A stretch of 64,000 nucleotides of DNA, taken from NCBI GenBank assembly GCA_043755595.1, contig JAYUSQ010000264.1, positions 1 to 64,000 of the forward strand, read 5' to 3'. This stretch comes from VFZP01 sp043755595. Lineage in GTDB: Bacteria; Acidobacteriota; Terriglobia; Bryobacterales; Bryobacteraceae. How positions within the stretch are numbered: position 1 is the stretch's first letter; every line of letters starts with the position of its first letter. The notes beneath the pieces were generated by a model. That model did not search any database. It saw only the letters and a program-made list of their open reading frames with translations, and was not told the origin of the DNA. Below, one piece after another: positions 8,214 through 17,917 of the stretch. The position numbers and the translations under genes were made by a program.

Positions 8214-9181
8214 AGCGCCAACGCCGGCGACAGTCGGCCCTCCGCTTTCAACCGGCCGAACATCTCAAGAGTGCGCCCGATCCCTTCTTCCATCGGCGTC
8301 TTTGGAATCCCCGGCGCGATCGCTTCAAGCGCCGATGCATCCATTCGGTAAGAGACCGGCACCTGCGGTCCGCCCACTGAAATCAGCTTGCCCGCGCCGG
8401 GACTCATCCGGTCCACAAGCTCCACGAGCGCGTTCATCTCGACAATCGTGCCCGCCAAGTTAAACACATGAGCGCCCGGTGTCTCTGAAAGCGCGCAGTG
8501 AATGAAGCTCTCCGCCACATCGGAGACGTACTGCAAATCCATGTAGCCGGAAAGGCGAATCTGAAAAGGCACGCCTAAAACCGCAGCTTTCATCGCGATA
8601 GTCGGATCGGCGGTCATGCCGCGGTCCCGGCCCACGCCGTACACCGTCCACGGACGCAAGCCCATGCTGGAAATCCCGCTCGCCGTGTAGAAAACCCGCG
8701 CATTGCCCTCGTTGGCTTGTTTGAAGACGCCGTAGTGTGTCCCTGGCAGCGGCGAATCTTTCTCGGAAAGCGCGCGTTCGCCATAAGCGTCTTCCGGCCC
8801 CCATACCGCCGACGATGAGGCATAGACCACTCGCACGGGCCGCCCCGCATCGCGCGCCGCTTCGAACACATTCAACGTGCCGATAACGTTGATCATCCCG
8901 CCGGCCACCGGCTGAGTCTGACAGAAAGGCATCAAAACCGCCGCCAGATGAATCACATGCGTGATGCCGCCATCGCGCACCAAAGCCTTCACATTTTCGG
9001 AGTCTTCAATCTTGCCTGCTTCGACCTTCAGTTTCGGCGAGCCGCTGAGGCCGGAAATCAAACTGAGCCGCGAAAGGTCGGCCTCCTGGTCATAACAGAG
9101 AACATCAATGCCGCGTTCAAGCAGTTGCTTGACCGTCCAGGCCCCTATACATCCGGATGAACCGGTTACAAGAACACGCAT
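8210..9181 (-). CDS. NAD(P)-dependent epimerase/dehydratase (extended SDR)
   Basis: A 323-residue extended short-chain dehydrogenase. It has the Rossmann glycine motif GSSGCIG at residues 7-13, an acidic residue after the second strand (LCYDQEADL) that suits NAD, the active-site serine region VVYASSSAVWG, and the catalytic pair Tyr-x3-Lys in HYGVFKQ. The C-terminal part (SGYMDLQYVSDVAESF) fits a sugar-nucleotide or similar epimerase/reductase. The substrate cannot be told from the sequence. No sugar operon surrounds it. Confidence 0.9.
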   Translation of the reverse strand: MRVLVTGSSGCIGAWTVKQLLERGIDVLCYDQEADLSRLSLISGLSGSPKLKVEAGKIEDSENVKALVRDGGITHVIHLAAVLMPFCQTQPVAGGMINVIGTLNVFEAARDAGRPVRVVYASSSAVWGPEDAYGERALSEKDSPLPGTHYGVFKQANEGNARVFYTASGISSMGLRPWTVYGVGRDRGMTADPTIAMKAAVLGVPFQIRLSGYMDLQYVSDVAESFIHCALSETPGAHVFNLAGTIVEMNALVELVDRMSPGAGKLISVGGPQVPVSYRMDASALEAIAPGIPKTPMEEGIGRTLEMFGRLKAEGRLSPALAL

Positions 9182-9202
9182 CTGGGCAAGGTATCATACT
9201 TG

Positions 9203-12199
9203 CTACTGGGCGCTGCGCTGCACCGTCACGACCACTGCGTCGCTTTGCGTGGCTGTCGAAAGCGATCGCACTTGCGCGATGTACTGGCCAGGACGAAGCG
9301 TGTCTGGAATCTGCGCCGTGATCTGCCCGTTCGAAGTCTGCAACAGCGTCAGCGGCACATCGCTCAACGTCACGCAAGCGCCGCCCAGCACCGTCGGAAG
9401 CGGCAATTGATCGGCCGTCGCGGCGGCTCCCAAATTGGCGCCGCTCACGGTTATGAACGAGCCTGGGCCAAAAGTCGTGCTGCCATTGTTGGCATTCAGA
9501 ATCCCCCGTGACCCAGCCGCGATCGCCGGCCGAGGCGCAGCGCCCGTCCTCTGCAACGGCACCACCGCCAGCCCGCTCAGCGTAATCAGGTAGGCGGTAC
9601 CCGCCGCGTCTACGGTCAATTGCCGCGCTGGCACCGAAATCCGCTGTTGTCCAGTAATTGTAAAGAACGGATTATCCGGAGCCACCGCTACAACCGACTC
9701 GGCTCCGGTGCGAATGTCCACTTGCTCTAACACCGGCCGCGCATCGTCGCGCACCGCCGCCGTCAGGTTCTGCCTGACCGGCAAAGTCATTCTCACAAAC
9801 TGAGTCTCACTGATAGGGTAATAGGCGGCGACGTGACGCTGCCCCGTGCTAACCACCGTCTGCGTCGGAGGCTGAAATGGCTGGCCCGGCGTCGTCGTCA
9901 CCAAACCCGGCCGCTCGGCCCCTCCAATTACGGCCAATGCCGGACTCAGGATCAGCCCGTTCATCAGGAAGAAAGCGCCACGCGGCGCGCCCACCGCCGG
10001 GCCGTAGTAGCTCTGAATCGGATTCTGATTGATCGTCCGCGCCACCGTGAACGAATCGGCCAACGCGTCGTATAGGTAGACGTTCCCATTCCCCGCCATC
10101 ACCGAAAGATACTCGCCGCCCGGCGTCTGTGCGATCGAAAATTGCGCGGGCGCAGCCAAGGTCGTCGTTGTCGTGTTCGTCGGCGAGATGATCGAACTAG
10201 CCGGCCGCGGTGTCGCCGTATTGCCGAACAGCCGCCACAGAGTTCCCTGCCCGTTCGGCAGCGCGACGATCATTTGCAACCCGGACAGCGCCATCCCCAA
10301 TGCCACCGGCCGATTCGGGCCCTGAAAACCCACTCGCGGGATTGGTGGAAAATCGACGTTCCCGACCTGCCGCCGCGCATCCAGATCCACAATACTTACC
10401 GACTCACCGCCCGTATTCCCAACATAAAGAGTGTTGCCGTCAAGCGTCATCGCCATCGAGTGCGGCAGCTGGCCCACTTCGATCGGCTCGATAAAACGCT
10501 GGCGGCGAATGTCGAAGACCTCCACGCGATTCATGCCGGAATTCGTGACATAAACGCGCTGGCGCTTTTCGTCCAGCAGCAATTCCTGCAAGCCTTCATG
10601 CGCCGCCGGATTGGTCACGCTCGAAAGCGTCGTCGCCACGGGATGAATGATTCCCCGCTGATCGGCTTCGCGAAAATTCATGTACACGCGAATCACGTTC
10701 GGAAAATTAACGGCCTCGCGCGAATTGAGCACCACGTTAATCGGCGTCGCGTTGCCGAATTGCGAGCCCGTAAAATAATTGGTCCCCGGACGCCGCTGCA
10801 CGCCGCTCCGCCCCGGTTCCATCACAAAGTTGATCGTCGATGGCGCCAACCCGCTGGTCACTTCCGTCACCAATGCCGTTGTCGAAGCAGGCACCGTGTA
10901 GGTCAGTTTGCCGTTACCAAGGTTGTTAATCTTCACCGCCACGCGTGCGATTCCCTTATTGCAGAGATCGGACGCCAGAAACACCGTCGTCGTCTCAGGG
11001 GCCAGAATCGGCTCGTCGAACAACTTGCCGATCGGAATCAAAATGATGCCGGACTCCGAACTCGCCACCATCAATTCCCCATCCGAAGTCTGCACGATCT
11101 TCCCTAGCACACTCTCCGGCAGGCGAATCGCGAGCCGTGCTCCCAGGTTCCGCGAAGACAGCAGGATCAGCGCGTCGGCGATCGGGCGACCCGTATTCAC
11201 CGCAGCCGGGTTGATATTAAAAGCGCCGTAAATCGTGTCGCCGTTCACCGAAAACGCGCTGCCGCCCAAATTGTTATTCAGATTGATCGCCTGGTTGCTC
11301 CCCGTCGGCGTCGCGACATTGGTGGTTAACAGGAACGGGTAATTGTTGACGTTCACTTGCCCGATCACGGTCAGCGTCGCTGTGTCGTAAAGAGTCGAGC
11401 CCGCCATGAAGCGCGTCCCATCGGGCGAAATCGAAAGCACTGTCGATTGCCCGGTCACGGTGCGGTTCCGGATCACGGTGCCTGACGCAGCCTCGTACAC
11501 AAACAGAGTCGTAGTCGCCGTATTGAGCTGCTGATTGATCGCTACCATCCCGACGATGAACTGGCCATCGGGCGTTGAAATCAGGCGGCCCGGAAACGCG
11601 GTTGCCGGACGGCCCGCGAAAACCGCAGGCAGCGGATTCGGCGTCGAAATCGTCGGCGGCGAACTCACCGGAATCAACTGCTGTCCTGCATCTTGGGCAG
11701 GATCGTAGATCAGCAGCGTATTGAGCGCATTGCCGGTGCCCGCGCCTTGCGTCGTGATCAACACCCGGCCATCGAAACCCACAGCCACCCCTTCTGGTCT
11801 GGCAGGCAGCGATACGTTCGAGATCACCCGGTCAAATTCCAGATCGATCACCGACAGCGTGGCGCTCTGCACATTGGCGACATAAAGAAAATGGCCGTCC
11901 AAAGACATCGCCGCGCCCGACGGAAACAAGCCTACTTCGATCTGTCCAACTTCCTGCCCTAGTTCGTAGTTATAAATCTTCACGCGGCCGGCGCCCGCGC
12001 TCACCGAATAGACACGTTTACGCGCTTCGTCCAACACCAGGTCGGAGGGCTGGCCGTCAAAAGGCACCAGTTGACCGAACGATGCCCCAGGGATTGTCGT
12101 CAAAACGGCCTGCGCCATCGCCTTGCCCGCAGCGAACGCCAAAATCACCGCCAGCGCCGCCGTGAATCGAATACCATCCCATCGGAATTGCAAAAGCAT
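9203..12199 (-). CDS. Secreted YncE-like beta-propeller protein with TIGR03437-type C-terminal domain
   Basis: A 998-residue exported protein with a signal peptide ending near AAGKAMAQ. Two blocks of seven-bladed-propeller repeats follow: residues about 40-390, and a second set from about 535. They carry the YVTN/YncE signature twice: LDGHFLYVANVQSATLSVIDLEFDRVI and LDGNTLYVGNTGGESVSIVDLDARRQVG. Between them is an Ig-like stretch. The last about 90 residues (FGPGSFITVSGANLG, VTLSDVPLTLLQTSNGQITAQIPDTLRPG) match the C-terminal domain known mainly from Solibacter, which is the best taxon marker here. It probably lies on the cell surface; the ligand is unknown. It is divergent from the Tad pilus operon. 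Confidence 0.88.
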   Translation of the reverse strand: MLLQFRWDGIRFTAALAVILAFAAGKAMAQAVLTTIPGASFGQLVPFDGQPSDLVLDEARKRVYSVSAGAGRVKIYNYELGQEVGQIEVGLFPSGAAMSLDGHFLYVANVQSATLSVIDLEFDRVISNVSLPARPEGVAVGFDGRVLITTQGAGTGNALNTLLIYDPAQDAGQQLIPVSSPPTISTPNPLPAVFAGRPATAFPGRLISTPDGQFIVGMVAINQQLNTATTTLFVYEAASGTVIRNRTVTGQSTVLSISPDGTRFMAGSTLYDTATLTVIGQVNVNNYPFLLTTNVATPTGSNQAINLNNNLGGSAFSVNGDTIYGAFNINPAAVNTGRPIADALILLSSRNLGARLAIRLPESVLGKIVQTSDGELMVASSESGIILIPIGKLFDEPILAPETTTVFLASDLCNKGIARVAVKINNLGNGKLTYTVPASTTALVTEVTSGLAPSTINFVMEPGRSGVQRRPGTNYFTGSQFGNATPINVVLNSREAVNFPNVIRVYMNFREADQRGIIHPVATTLSSVTNPAAHEGLQELLLDEKRQRVYVTNSGMNRVEVFDIRRQRFIEPIEVGQLPHSMAMTLDGNTLYVGNTGGESVSIVDLDARRQVGNVDFPPIPRVGFQGPNRPVALGMALSGLQMIVALPNGQGTLWRLFGNTATPRPASSIISPTNTTTTTLAAPAQFSIAQTPGGEYLSVMAGNGNVYLYDALADSFTVARTINQNPIQSYYGPAVGAPRGAFFLMNGLILSPALAVIGGAERPGLVTTTPGQPFQPPTQTVVSTGQRHVAAYYPISETQFVRMTLPVRQNLTAAVRDDARPVLEQVDIRTGAESVVAVAPDNPFFTITGQQRISVPARQLTVDAAGTAYLITLSGLAVVPLQRTGAAPRPAIAAGSRGILNANNGSTTFGPGSFITVSGANLGAAATADQLPLPTVLGGACVTLSDVPLTLLQTSNGQITAQIPDTLRPGQYIAQVRSLSTATQSDAVVVTVQRSAQ

Positions 12200-12264
12200 C
12201 TCTAAGTACGATACTCTAAACCCTTCCGATCGTCATTAGTTTCGCGCTCGCCGGGCGCAACTGT

Positions 12265-12669
12265 TTGCCAGGTACAGGGGTTAAGATCATCGATCCCCGA
12301 AACTCCGGTGTATGGGGAGAAACAGATCTGCTAATTCGCAATCAAACGAAGAGCTCCGTGCTTGCCGACAAGGCGGACGTGGCCGACACGAGTGAGAAGC
12401 GCCGCACCGGTTTGTTGAAACATACCGGGCTGGGGCCAGGTGAAGGGTTGTGGATCAAACCAAGCGAGGGAGTTCACACTTTCGGCATGAAGTTTGCGAT
12501 CGACGTAATTTTCGTGAACAAGAAGGGCATGGTCTTGAAACTTCGGCCAAACATGGTGAAACGCCGGATCTCTTTCTGTTTGACCGCCCACTCCGTTGTG
12601 GAACTGCCGGTCGGCGTGATTGAGTCCTCGCGGACCGCCAAGGGCGACCAGTTGGAATTCGTGAAATAA
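12265..12669 (+). CDS. DUF192 family protein
   Basis: A 134-residue DUF192 protein. It has the family core RRTGLLKHTGLGPGEGLWI, VHTFGMKFAIDVIFVNKKG and the C-terminal VVELPVGVIESSRTAKGDQLEF. The function is unknown. There is no clear signal peptide with the TTG 12265 start, and the true start may be further in. It ends eight bases before the TadD-like gene, so it probably belongs to the pilus operon. Confidence 0.82.
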   Translation: MPGTGVKIIDPRNSGVWGETDLLIRNQTKSSVLADKADVADTSEKRRTGLLKHTGLGPGEGLWIKPSEGVHTFGMKFAIDVIFVNKKGMVLKLRPNMVKRRISFCLTAHSVVELPVGVIESSRTAKGDQLEFVK

Positions 12670-12677
12670 CTCCGCCT

Positions 12678-13751
12678 ATGCTGCCCTCTCGCCTCATTCC
12701 CGCCGCTTGTCTCCTCGCTTCGGTGGCCTGCTCGTCCTCTCCCAAGGTCGCAAAAATCAAACCGCCGAAGGCGCCCGTGGCGTCGCCGTCCGGAGTCCAG
12801 GCCGCCATGGAACGTCAGGTACGCGCCGCCCACGAAGTCCGCAATGCGGTGGACGCAGGCGAAGGCGATTTCGAAGCCCGGCAATTGCGCGAACGGCTCG
12901 TCGGCAATCCGGGCGACCTGGATACCCGCCTCCGCCTCGCAGCGCGTTACGAAGCCATCGATATGCCGGAGCTGGCCATCGAGCACTATCGCCTGGCCGC
13001 TGAGCGATTTCCCTCTGAAGCGACGCCGCAAATCCGGTTGGCTCGCGCACTCCACCAAAAAGGCCGCACCCATGACGCGGCCGCCATCATAGAAGCATAC
13101 TTGGCAGCCTACCCAGAAGCGCCAACGGAGGCTCATTCGTGGGCGGGCATTTTGCGCGATGCCCTCGGGCATCACAAAGTTGCCGAACAACATCATCGCG
13201 ACGCGCTCGAACGCTCGGCTAACGCCGCTTACCTTCGCAACAACCTCGGGCAAAACCTTGCGATGCAAACCAAGGGCGAAGAAGCTGTTTCCCAATTCCG
13301 GGCCGCGCTGGATCTGGAGCCATCCAACGTCCTCGCGCGCAACAATCTCGCCATCGCCCTGGCCGCCAATCCCACCGAAGCCGCTCGCGTGTTTGAGTCT
13401 GGTACTGACGACCCAGCCACCGCGCATAGTAACCTCGCTGCAATTTTGATAGAACAGGCCCGGTACGAAGAGGCGCGCAAAGAACTGAATTTGGCGTTAG
13501 GATATAAGCCGGAGCATAGAGCGGCGCTGGCCAATCTCGCGCTGGTTTCGGATTTGGATGGCAAGCCGGCTCAGATGTTGCTGTCTGGGCAGACACGGGC
13601 GGCAGCCGGCAAGGCCACCGGAAACGGGTGGGGCAGGTTTGGCCGCGCCTTGGCCAAGGTATTCACAACTTCGGAGACTCGGCATCCGGAGCGGACTGCA
13701 TCGGCGGCTCATCCCGCCAAGGCACAGGGCAAGAAGAAGCCGAGCGATTGA
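12678..13751 (+). CDS. tadD: TadD-like TPR protein of the Tad pilus operon
   Basis: 357 residues with a signal-like N-terminus (RLIPAACLLASVACSSS), whose Cys could be lipidated although the lipobox is weak. At least five TPR units follow (residues about 75-320), among them DLDTRLRLAARYEAIDMPELAIEHYRLA, AYLRNNLGQNLAMQTKGEEAVSQFRAAL and VLARNNLAIALA. In Tad systems, TadD is an outer-membrane lipoprotein that helps secretin assembly. The position directly before the Flp pilin supports this role. The tail is lysine-rich (AQGKKKPSD). Confidence 0.78.
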   Translation: MLPSRLIPAACLLASVACSSSPKVAKIKPPKAPVASPSGVQAAMERQVRAAHEVRNAVDAGEGDFEARQLRERLVGNPGDLDTRLRLAARYEAIDMPELAIEHYRLAAERFPSEATPQIRLARALHQKGRTHDAAAIIEAYLAAYPEAPTEAHSWAGILRDALGHHKVAEQHHRDALERSANAAYLRNNLGQNLAMQTKGEEAVSQFRAALDLEPSNVLARNNLAIALAANPTEAARVFESGTDDPATAHSNLAAILIEQARYEEARKELNLALGYKPEHRAALANLALVSDLDGKPAQMLLSGQTRAAAGKATGNGWGRFGRALAKVFTTSETRHPERTASAAHPAKAQGKKKPSD

Positions 13752-13766
13752 TATCTAGGGAATAGG

Positions 13767-13967
13767 ATGATGACACATATGATCAAGAACTTGCTTCTGC
13801 GCTTTGCGCGCGAAGAACAGGGACAGGACCTGGTCGAATACGCGTTGATCGTCGCGGCCGTTGGATTGGCCCTGATCGTCACGGTGAATCAGCTTTCGGC
13901 AGCCGTAGTGAGCTTGTATTCCAGCATCACTCAGGGCCTGGCCAGCATCGGCGCTTCCGGTCAATAG
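13767..13967 (+). CDS. flp: Flp-type IVb pilin
   Basis: A 66-residue major pilin. The leader is MMTHMIKNLLLRFAREEQG, followed by the processed N-terminus QDLVEYALIVAAVGLALIV with Glu at +5 and Tyr at +6, the hallmark of Flp pilins. The rest is one hydrophobic helix and a short tail (SITQGLASIGASGQ). A prepilin peptidase must cut after the Gly, but none is encoded in this window. Only one pilin copy is present. Confidence 0.95.
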   Translation: MMTHMIKNLLLRFAREEQGQDLVEYALIVAAVGLALIVTVNQLSAAVVSLYSSITQGLASIGASGQ

Positions 13968-13996
13968 CCGCTCGGCCGGCTGCTGACAAGCCTGTC

Positions 13997-15568
13997 GTGT
14001 CTTCGCGACTCCGATCCCTGGCGATCCCGGACCTGGCGCTCATCGGCGGCGGTCTCACATTCTTCTTTGTGATTCTGTTGTTCGATGGCGGGCGAAAGCT
14101 GTTTCGCGACTCCGACACTGGCTGGCACATTCGCAACGGCGAGGCTATCCTTCGCTCAGGCGCACTGCCCTGGACTGACCCGTACTCGTGGTCCATGCCG
14201 GGCGGTGAGTGGTTCGCCTGGGAATGGGCCGCTGATGTGCTCATGGGCTTGGCTCACCGGCAGGATGGGCTTACTGGCGTGGCCTTCCTTTATACGGCGC
14301 TCATCGCGGTCTGCACGTGGTTATGGTTCCGCCTTCAATGGACCGCCGGCGGCGACTTCCTCCTGGCATGCCTCATGGCGTCCCCCATGCTCTCTACCGT
14401 TAATCTGCATTGGTTGGCCCGGCCCCACGTCTTCGGGTGGGTCATGCTACTGGTGTCGATTATATGGCTCGACAAATTGCCGGCCGGCGCGGCATGGCGC
14501 GGTGCACTCGTGGCTTTTGGACTCGCCTCACTATGGGCTAATCTGCATGCCAGCTTCTTCCTCTTTCCGGTCATGGCGATGCTCTATGCGTCGGCCCATC
14601 TCCTGCGTCCACTGCTCTGGCCGGTGGAAGCCCCACCCGAACACGCCCGGGCGTTCAGCTACATCGCCGTATCGGGCGGCGCGTTCCTCGGGACCTTCCT
14701 CACGCCGTTTGGCTGGCGTCTGCACTGGCATCTGGCTTCGTATCTGACCAACGCCGAACTGCTAGCGCGCATAGGCGAATTCCAGACCTTCAACTTTCAC
14801 TCCCCCGGAGCCGCTCAAATTCTAGTCACCCTACTGCTTGGTGGCGCCGGGGCCATCCTGGCGCTCAGCCAACGTAAGCTCGCGCATTTTTTTCTCCTGG
14901 CCGGATTCACCATCCTCGCCATTCGTTCGGCTCGCGCACTGCCGGTCCTTGCCTTGCTGTTGCCCCTTTCGGCAGGCGCGATCACGCGGGCTTTGCACGA
15001 TGCAGTTCCCAACTTTAACCGCACACCCGGCCGTTGGTTGCAGAACGCGCTACGTTATTCGGCCAATCTGCGCAAGCTCGAACTGGGCTTCTCCGGATTG
15101 GCCTGGGCCCCCATCATGGCAATTCTTGGCCTGGCCATCTTGCACTTCCCAGCCTTGGCGGCACGCACAGGCTTTCCACCGGATGAATTCCCCGTCGCCG
15201 CCGCCACACAAGCGGTTGCGGCTCTGCCACCCAACGCGCGTATTCTGGCGCCCGACAAGTTTGGCGGCTACCTGATCTACCATTTCGACGGTACAAGAAA
15301 AGTGTTCTTTGACGGGCGCAGCGACTATTACGGGGTCCAATTCATGCGAGACTACATTGAACTGGTTCAGGTGCGCCCGGGCATGGCGCGCCATTTGAGC
15401 CGCTTCAGCTTCACGCATGCGTTGCTTCCAAGAGACTACTCGCTCCTCTCTGTGCTGCCCCCGCTCGGGTGGCGCGAGATCTATCGCGATGGCACAGCTG
15501 TCTTGCTCACTGCGCCAGCTTCTTCATCATTGGGCGGAACTAAACAGAACGAGGCGGGTTTGAAATGA
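13997..15568 (+). CDS. Multi-pass membrane protein, GT-C glycosyltransferase-like
   Basis: 523 residues with about ten membrane helices. The first periplasmic loop has DSDTGWHIRNGEAIL (residues 38-52), an acidic DxD-type motif followed by W and H, as in GT-C enzymes that use lipid-linked sugars. The next loop has DPYSWSMPGGEWFAWEW, and SLWANLHASFFLFP is also typical. The C-terminal about 130 residues are a periplasmic domain (ARILAPDKFGGYLIYHFDG). It sits inside the pilus operon between flp and cpaB, which is not the standard Tad order. I infer it may glycosylate a pilin or pilus component; the sequence alone does not prove enzyme activity. The start is GTG 13997. Confidence 0.6.
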   Translation: MSSRLRSLAIPDLALIGGGLTFFFVILLFDGGRKLFRDSDTGWHIRNGEAILRSGALPWTDPYSWSMPGGEWFAWEWAADVLMGLAHRQDGLTGVAFLYTALIAVCTWLWFRLQWTAGGDFLLACLMASPMLSTVNLHWLARPHVFGWVMLLVSIIWLDKLPAGAAWRGALVAFGLASLWANLHASFFLFPVMAMLYASAHLLRPLLWPVEAPPEHARAFSYIAVSGGAFLGTFLTPFGWRLHWHLASYLTNAELLARIGEFQTFNFHSPGAAQILVTLLLGGAGAILALSQRKLAHFFLLAGFTILAIRSARALPVLALLLPLSAGAITRALHDAVPNFNRTPGRWLQNALRYSANLRKLELGFSGLAWAPIMAILGLAILHFPALAARTGFPPDEFPVAAATQAVAALPPNARILAPDKFGGYLIYHFDGTRKVFFDGRSDYYGVQFMRDYIELVQVRPGMARHLSRFSFTHALLPRDYSLLSVLPPLGWREIYRDGTAVLLTAPASSSLGGTKQNEAGLK

Positions 15569-15578
15569 GGATATCCGG

Positions 15579-16526
15579 ATGGATCGCCAGCGCCTATTAA
15601 TGATTTTCGGCGGGGCGTGGCTTTCCGCCGCGCTCCTGACTTGGTTTCTCTACTCGCGCACGGCTGCGCCCAAAACCGAAAAAATGGTCAAAGTCGTCGC
15701 CGCGGTACGCGACTTGGCCGCCGGAGAAAAGCTGGGCAAGGACCACTTGAAGCTGATTACCGTCGCTGAGAAAGACGTTCCTCGCGGCGCGGTCTTGTCG
15801 CCAAACGAAGTGATCGGACGCGCAGTCATCTACCCCGTGGGCGCAGGCGAGCCGGTTTCACTATCGCGTGTCTCCTCGGCTGCGGGTCCGGAAGGAATCG
15901 CTTCGACCATTCAACCCGGCTATCGCGCCATGTCGGTTCCGTTCACCGACGCAACTGGCGTCTCCGGGCTGATTCAACCCAGGGCGCGAGTCGACGTATT
16001 GTTCACGCGAACCGGCAATGCGGTGGAAGCGATGACGGTCACGGTGTTGGAAGACGTGGAAGTGCTCTCGATCGGGCTGCGCACTATGATCGAGTCGGCC
16101 GCCACCCAGGCTCCAGGTACGACACCGAAGGCGGCGGTCGGACAGGGTGGTCCAAACCGGACCGCCGCGCTGCTGGTCACACCCGACCAGGCGCAAAAGC
16201 TGGAACTCGCCAAGAACCAGGGCAAGATCAGCCTCTCTCTGCGCAACTCAACGGACCGCTCTACAAGGCCTGGAGCGACAGCCACGCTCATGGAAGAAAT
16301 CGATCCACTCCTTATCGCCCGCACCAACCAGGGGCGGCGCGGGTTGGCCGGCCGGCCTGCCCCGGGGGCGATTCGCGATCCCAAAGCGTGGGAACAACTG
16401 ATCGGCGGCGCGGACCCCGCAAAACCGGCCATTGCGAAGGCCCCAGAAAAGAAAGAACCGCCCAAGCCGCGCGCGGTCGTAGACGTTTATCGCGGCGACA
16501 AGCACGTTCAGGAATTGTTCCAATGA
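15579..16526 (+). CDS. cpaB: Flp pilus assembly protein CpaB/RcpC
   Basis: A 315-residue periplasmic protein with an N-terminal membrane anchor (LLMIFGGAWLSAALLTWFLY). A SAF domain follows (VVAAVRDLAAGEKLGKDHLKLITV, IGRAVIYPVGAGEPVSLSRV), then the RcpC domain with YRAMSVPFTDATGVSGLIQPRARVDVLF and TAALLVTPDQAQKLELAKNQGKISLSLRN. These are diagnostic. CpaB is thought to help the secretin and bind peptidoglycan. The C-terminus is proline/lysine-rich. The stop overlaps the cpaC start (ATGA). Confidence 0.93.
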   Translation: MDRQRLLMIFGGAWLSAALLTWFLYSRTAAPKTEKMVKVVAAVRDLAAGEKLGKDHLKLITVAEKDVPRGAVLSPNEVIGRAVIYPVGAGEPVSLSRVSSAAGPEGIASTIQPGYRAMSVPFTDATGVSGLIQPRARVDVLFTRTGNAVEAMTVTVLEDVEVLSIGLRTMIESAATQAPGTTPKAAVGQGGPNRTAALLVTPDQAQKLELAKNQGKISLSLRNSTDRSTRPGATATLMEEIDPLLIARTNQGRRGLAGRPAPGAIRDPKAWEQLIGGADPAKPAIAKAPEKKEPPKPRAVVDVYRGDKHVQELFQ

Positions 16527-17917
16527 AAATGTTTTCGGCGCTGTTTGCATGCAGCGCTCTGTTAATGGCGCAGACTGCGCCCCCCAAAGAGGTCTCGCTC
16601 ACCATCGGGCGTGGGGAACTTGTGCAGTTCCAAAGCGACATCTCTCGCGTGGCCGTCTCAGAGCCCAAGATCGCCGACGCCGTCGTCGTGAGTCCGCGTG
16701 AGGTGATGATCAATGCCAAGTCGGTAGGTCGCGGCACGATCGTCGTCTGGGAGACCGGCGTGCTGCCGGCCCGTTACGAGATTAATGTGCTGGCCGATCG
16801 CAGCGAGTTTGACGGCGTGCTCAAATCCATTAGCACGCAATTGGCGGACTCTCAGATTATCGTCACCGGCAATACCGAAACGTTGGTCCTCACCGGCAAG
16901 GCGAAAGATGCGCTCCAGGCCAAACAAGCCGAAGCACTCGCGTCTACGCATGCCAAAAAAGTCTTGAATCTGCTTGAGATTCCGCCTGAGCCGGATCCAC
17001 GCCAGATTCTCTTGCAGGTCCGTTTCGCGAGCATCGATCGGGTGGGGCTTTCTGAGTTAGGATTCAACTATTTCAGCCGGAATGAAAAAACTCTCGGGTC
17101 GCTTTCAACCCAACAGTTCCCCACGCCGCGCTTCAGTCAATTGCAGTTTCAGGATCAGGCCTTCTCCAACACTTCGGTCAACTTCGCCGACCTGCTCAAC
17201 CTGTTTATCTTTCGGCCCGATCTAAATATCGGCGCCACGTTGAAAGCTCTCGCGGCGCGGAATCTTCTCCAGATTCTAGCCGAGCCCAACCTCATCACGC
17301 TCGAAGGCAAACAGGCAAACTTCCTGGCTGGTGGCGAGTTCCCGTTCCCCACGATTCAGGCCACCACCACCGGCGGCGCCACCGCGCCCGTAGTCACCGT
17401 TCAGTTCAAGCGATTCGGCATTCAACTCGACTTCACGCCCACCGTCACCTCATCCGGTGGCATTCATTTGAAGGTCGCGCCCGCTGTAACGTCGCTGGAC
17501 TACACGAATGCCGTGACCCTACAAGGGTTCCTGATTCCCGCCATCGCGGCTCGCAAAGCGGAAACCGAAGTGATTCTGAAAGATGGAGAAAGCTTCGCGA
17601 TTGCCGGACTGATCGATAATCGCGTGCTCCAGACCCTCACGAAAATTCGCGGCCTTGGCGACATTCCCATCGTCGGAAATTTGTTCCGCAGCCGCGCCAC
17701 CAAGAAGTCGACCGACGAGTTGCTGGTGGTCGTGACGCCGCGCTTCGTCAAGCCCGTACCAGCGGGTGAGCAGATCAAAATGCCAGACACCGTCGAAGCG
17801 TACCTGCCCACGGTCGCCGAAGAAAGAGCGGCCAAGGAAAAGGGCAAGGCCAAGAAGTCCAAAAAGCAGCCGGAGTTTGTAGGACCGCGTGGGCATCAGG
17901 AGCCTCCCAAGAACTAA
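16523..17917 (+). CDS. cpaC: Outer-membrane secretin CpaC/RcpA
   Basis: The secretin of the Flp pilus: about 464 residues from ATG 16523, whose ATGA overlaps the cpaB stop. A signal peptide (MKMFSALFACSALLMAQ) is followed by the pilus N-terminal domain (VSLTIGRGELVQFQSDISRVAVSEPKIADA), a BON-like segment (about 85-140), and the secretin core with NIGATLKALAARNLLQILAEPNLITLEGKQANFLAGGEFP and GLGDIPIVGNLFRSRATKKSTDELLVVVTPRFV. The tail is lysine-rich. It forms the pilus exit ring. Confidence 0.95.
   Translation: MKMFSALFACSALLMAQTAPPKEVSLTIGRGELVQFQSDISRVAVSEPKIADAVVVSPREVMINAKSVGRGTIVVWETGVLPARYEINVLADRSEFDGVLKSISTQLADSQIIVTGNTETLVLTGKAKDALQAKQAEALASTHAKKVLNLLEIPPEPDPRQILLQVRFASIDRVGLSELGFNYFSRNEKTLGSLSTQQFPTPRFSQLQFQDQAFSNTSVNFADLLNLFIFRPDLNIGATLKALAARNLLQILAEPNLITLEGKQANFLAGGEFPFPTIQATTTGGATAPVVTVQFKRFGIQLDFTPTVTSSGGIHLKVAPAVTSLDYTNAVTLQGFLIPAIAARKAETEVILKDGESFAIAGLIDNRVLQTLTKIRGLGDIPIVGNLFRSRATKKSTDELLVVVTPRFVKPVPAGEQIKMPDTVEAYLPTVAEERAAKEKGKAKKSKKQPEFVGPRGHQEPPKN

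Noticed and set aside
9833..11107. Arginine-rich plus-strand frames of up to 321 residues opposite the propeller gene
   Set aside because: They are rich in R, H and Q, lack domains, and mirror the high-GC codon pattern of the real minus-strand gene.
12474..13427. 317-residue minus frame opposite DUF192 and TadD-like genes
   Set aside because: TPR repeats and the DUF192 core are on the plus strand; the minus frame has no recognisable content.
16388..16522. Longer secretin reading frame starting inside cpaB
   Set aside because: ATG 16523 overlaps the cpaB stop and starts a clear signal peptide; the longer version would bury it.
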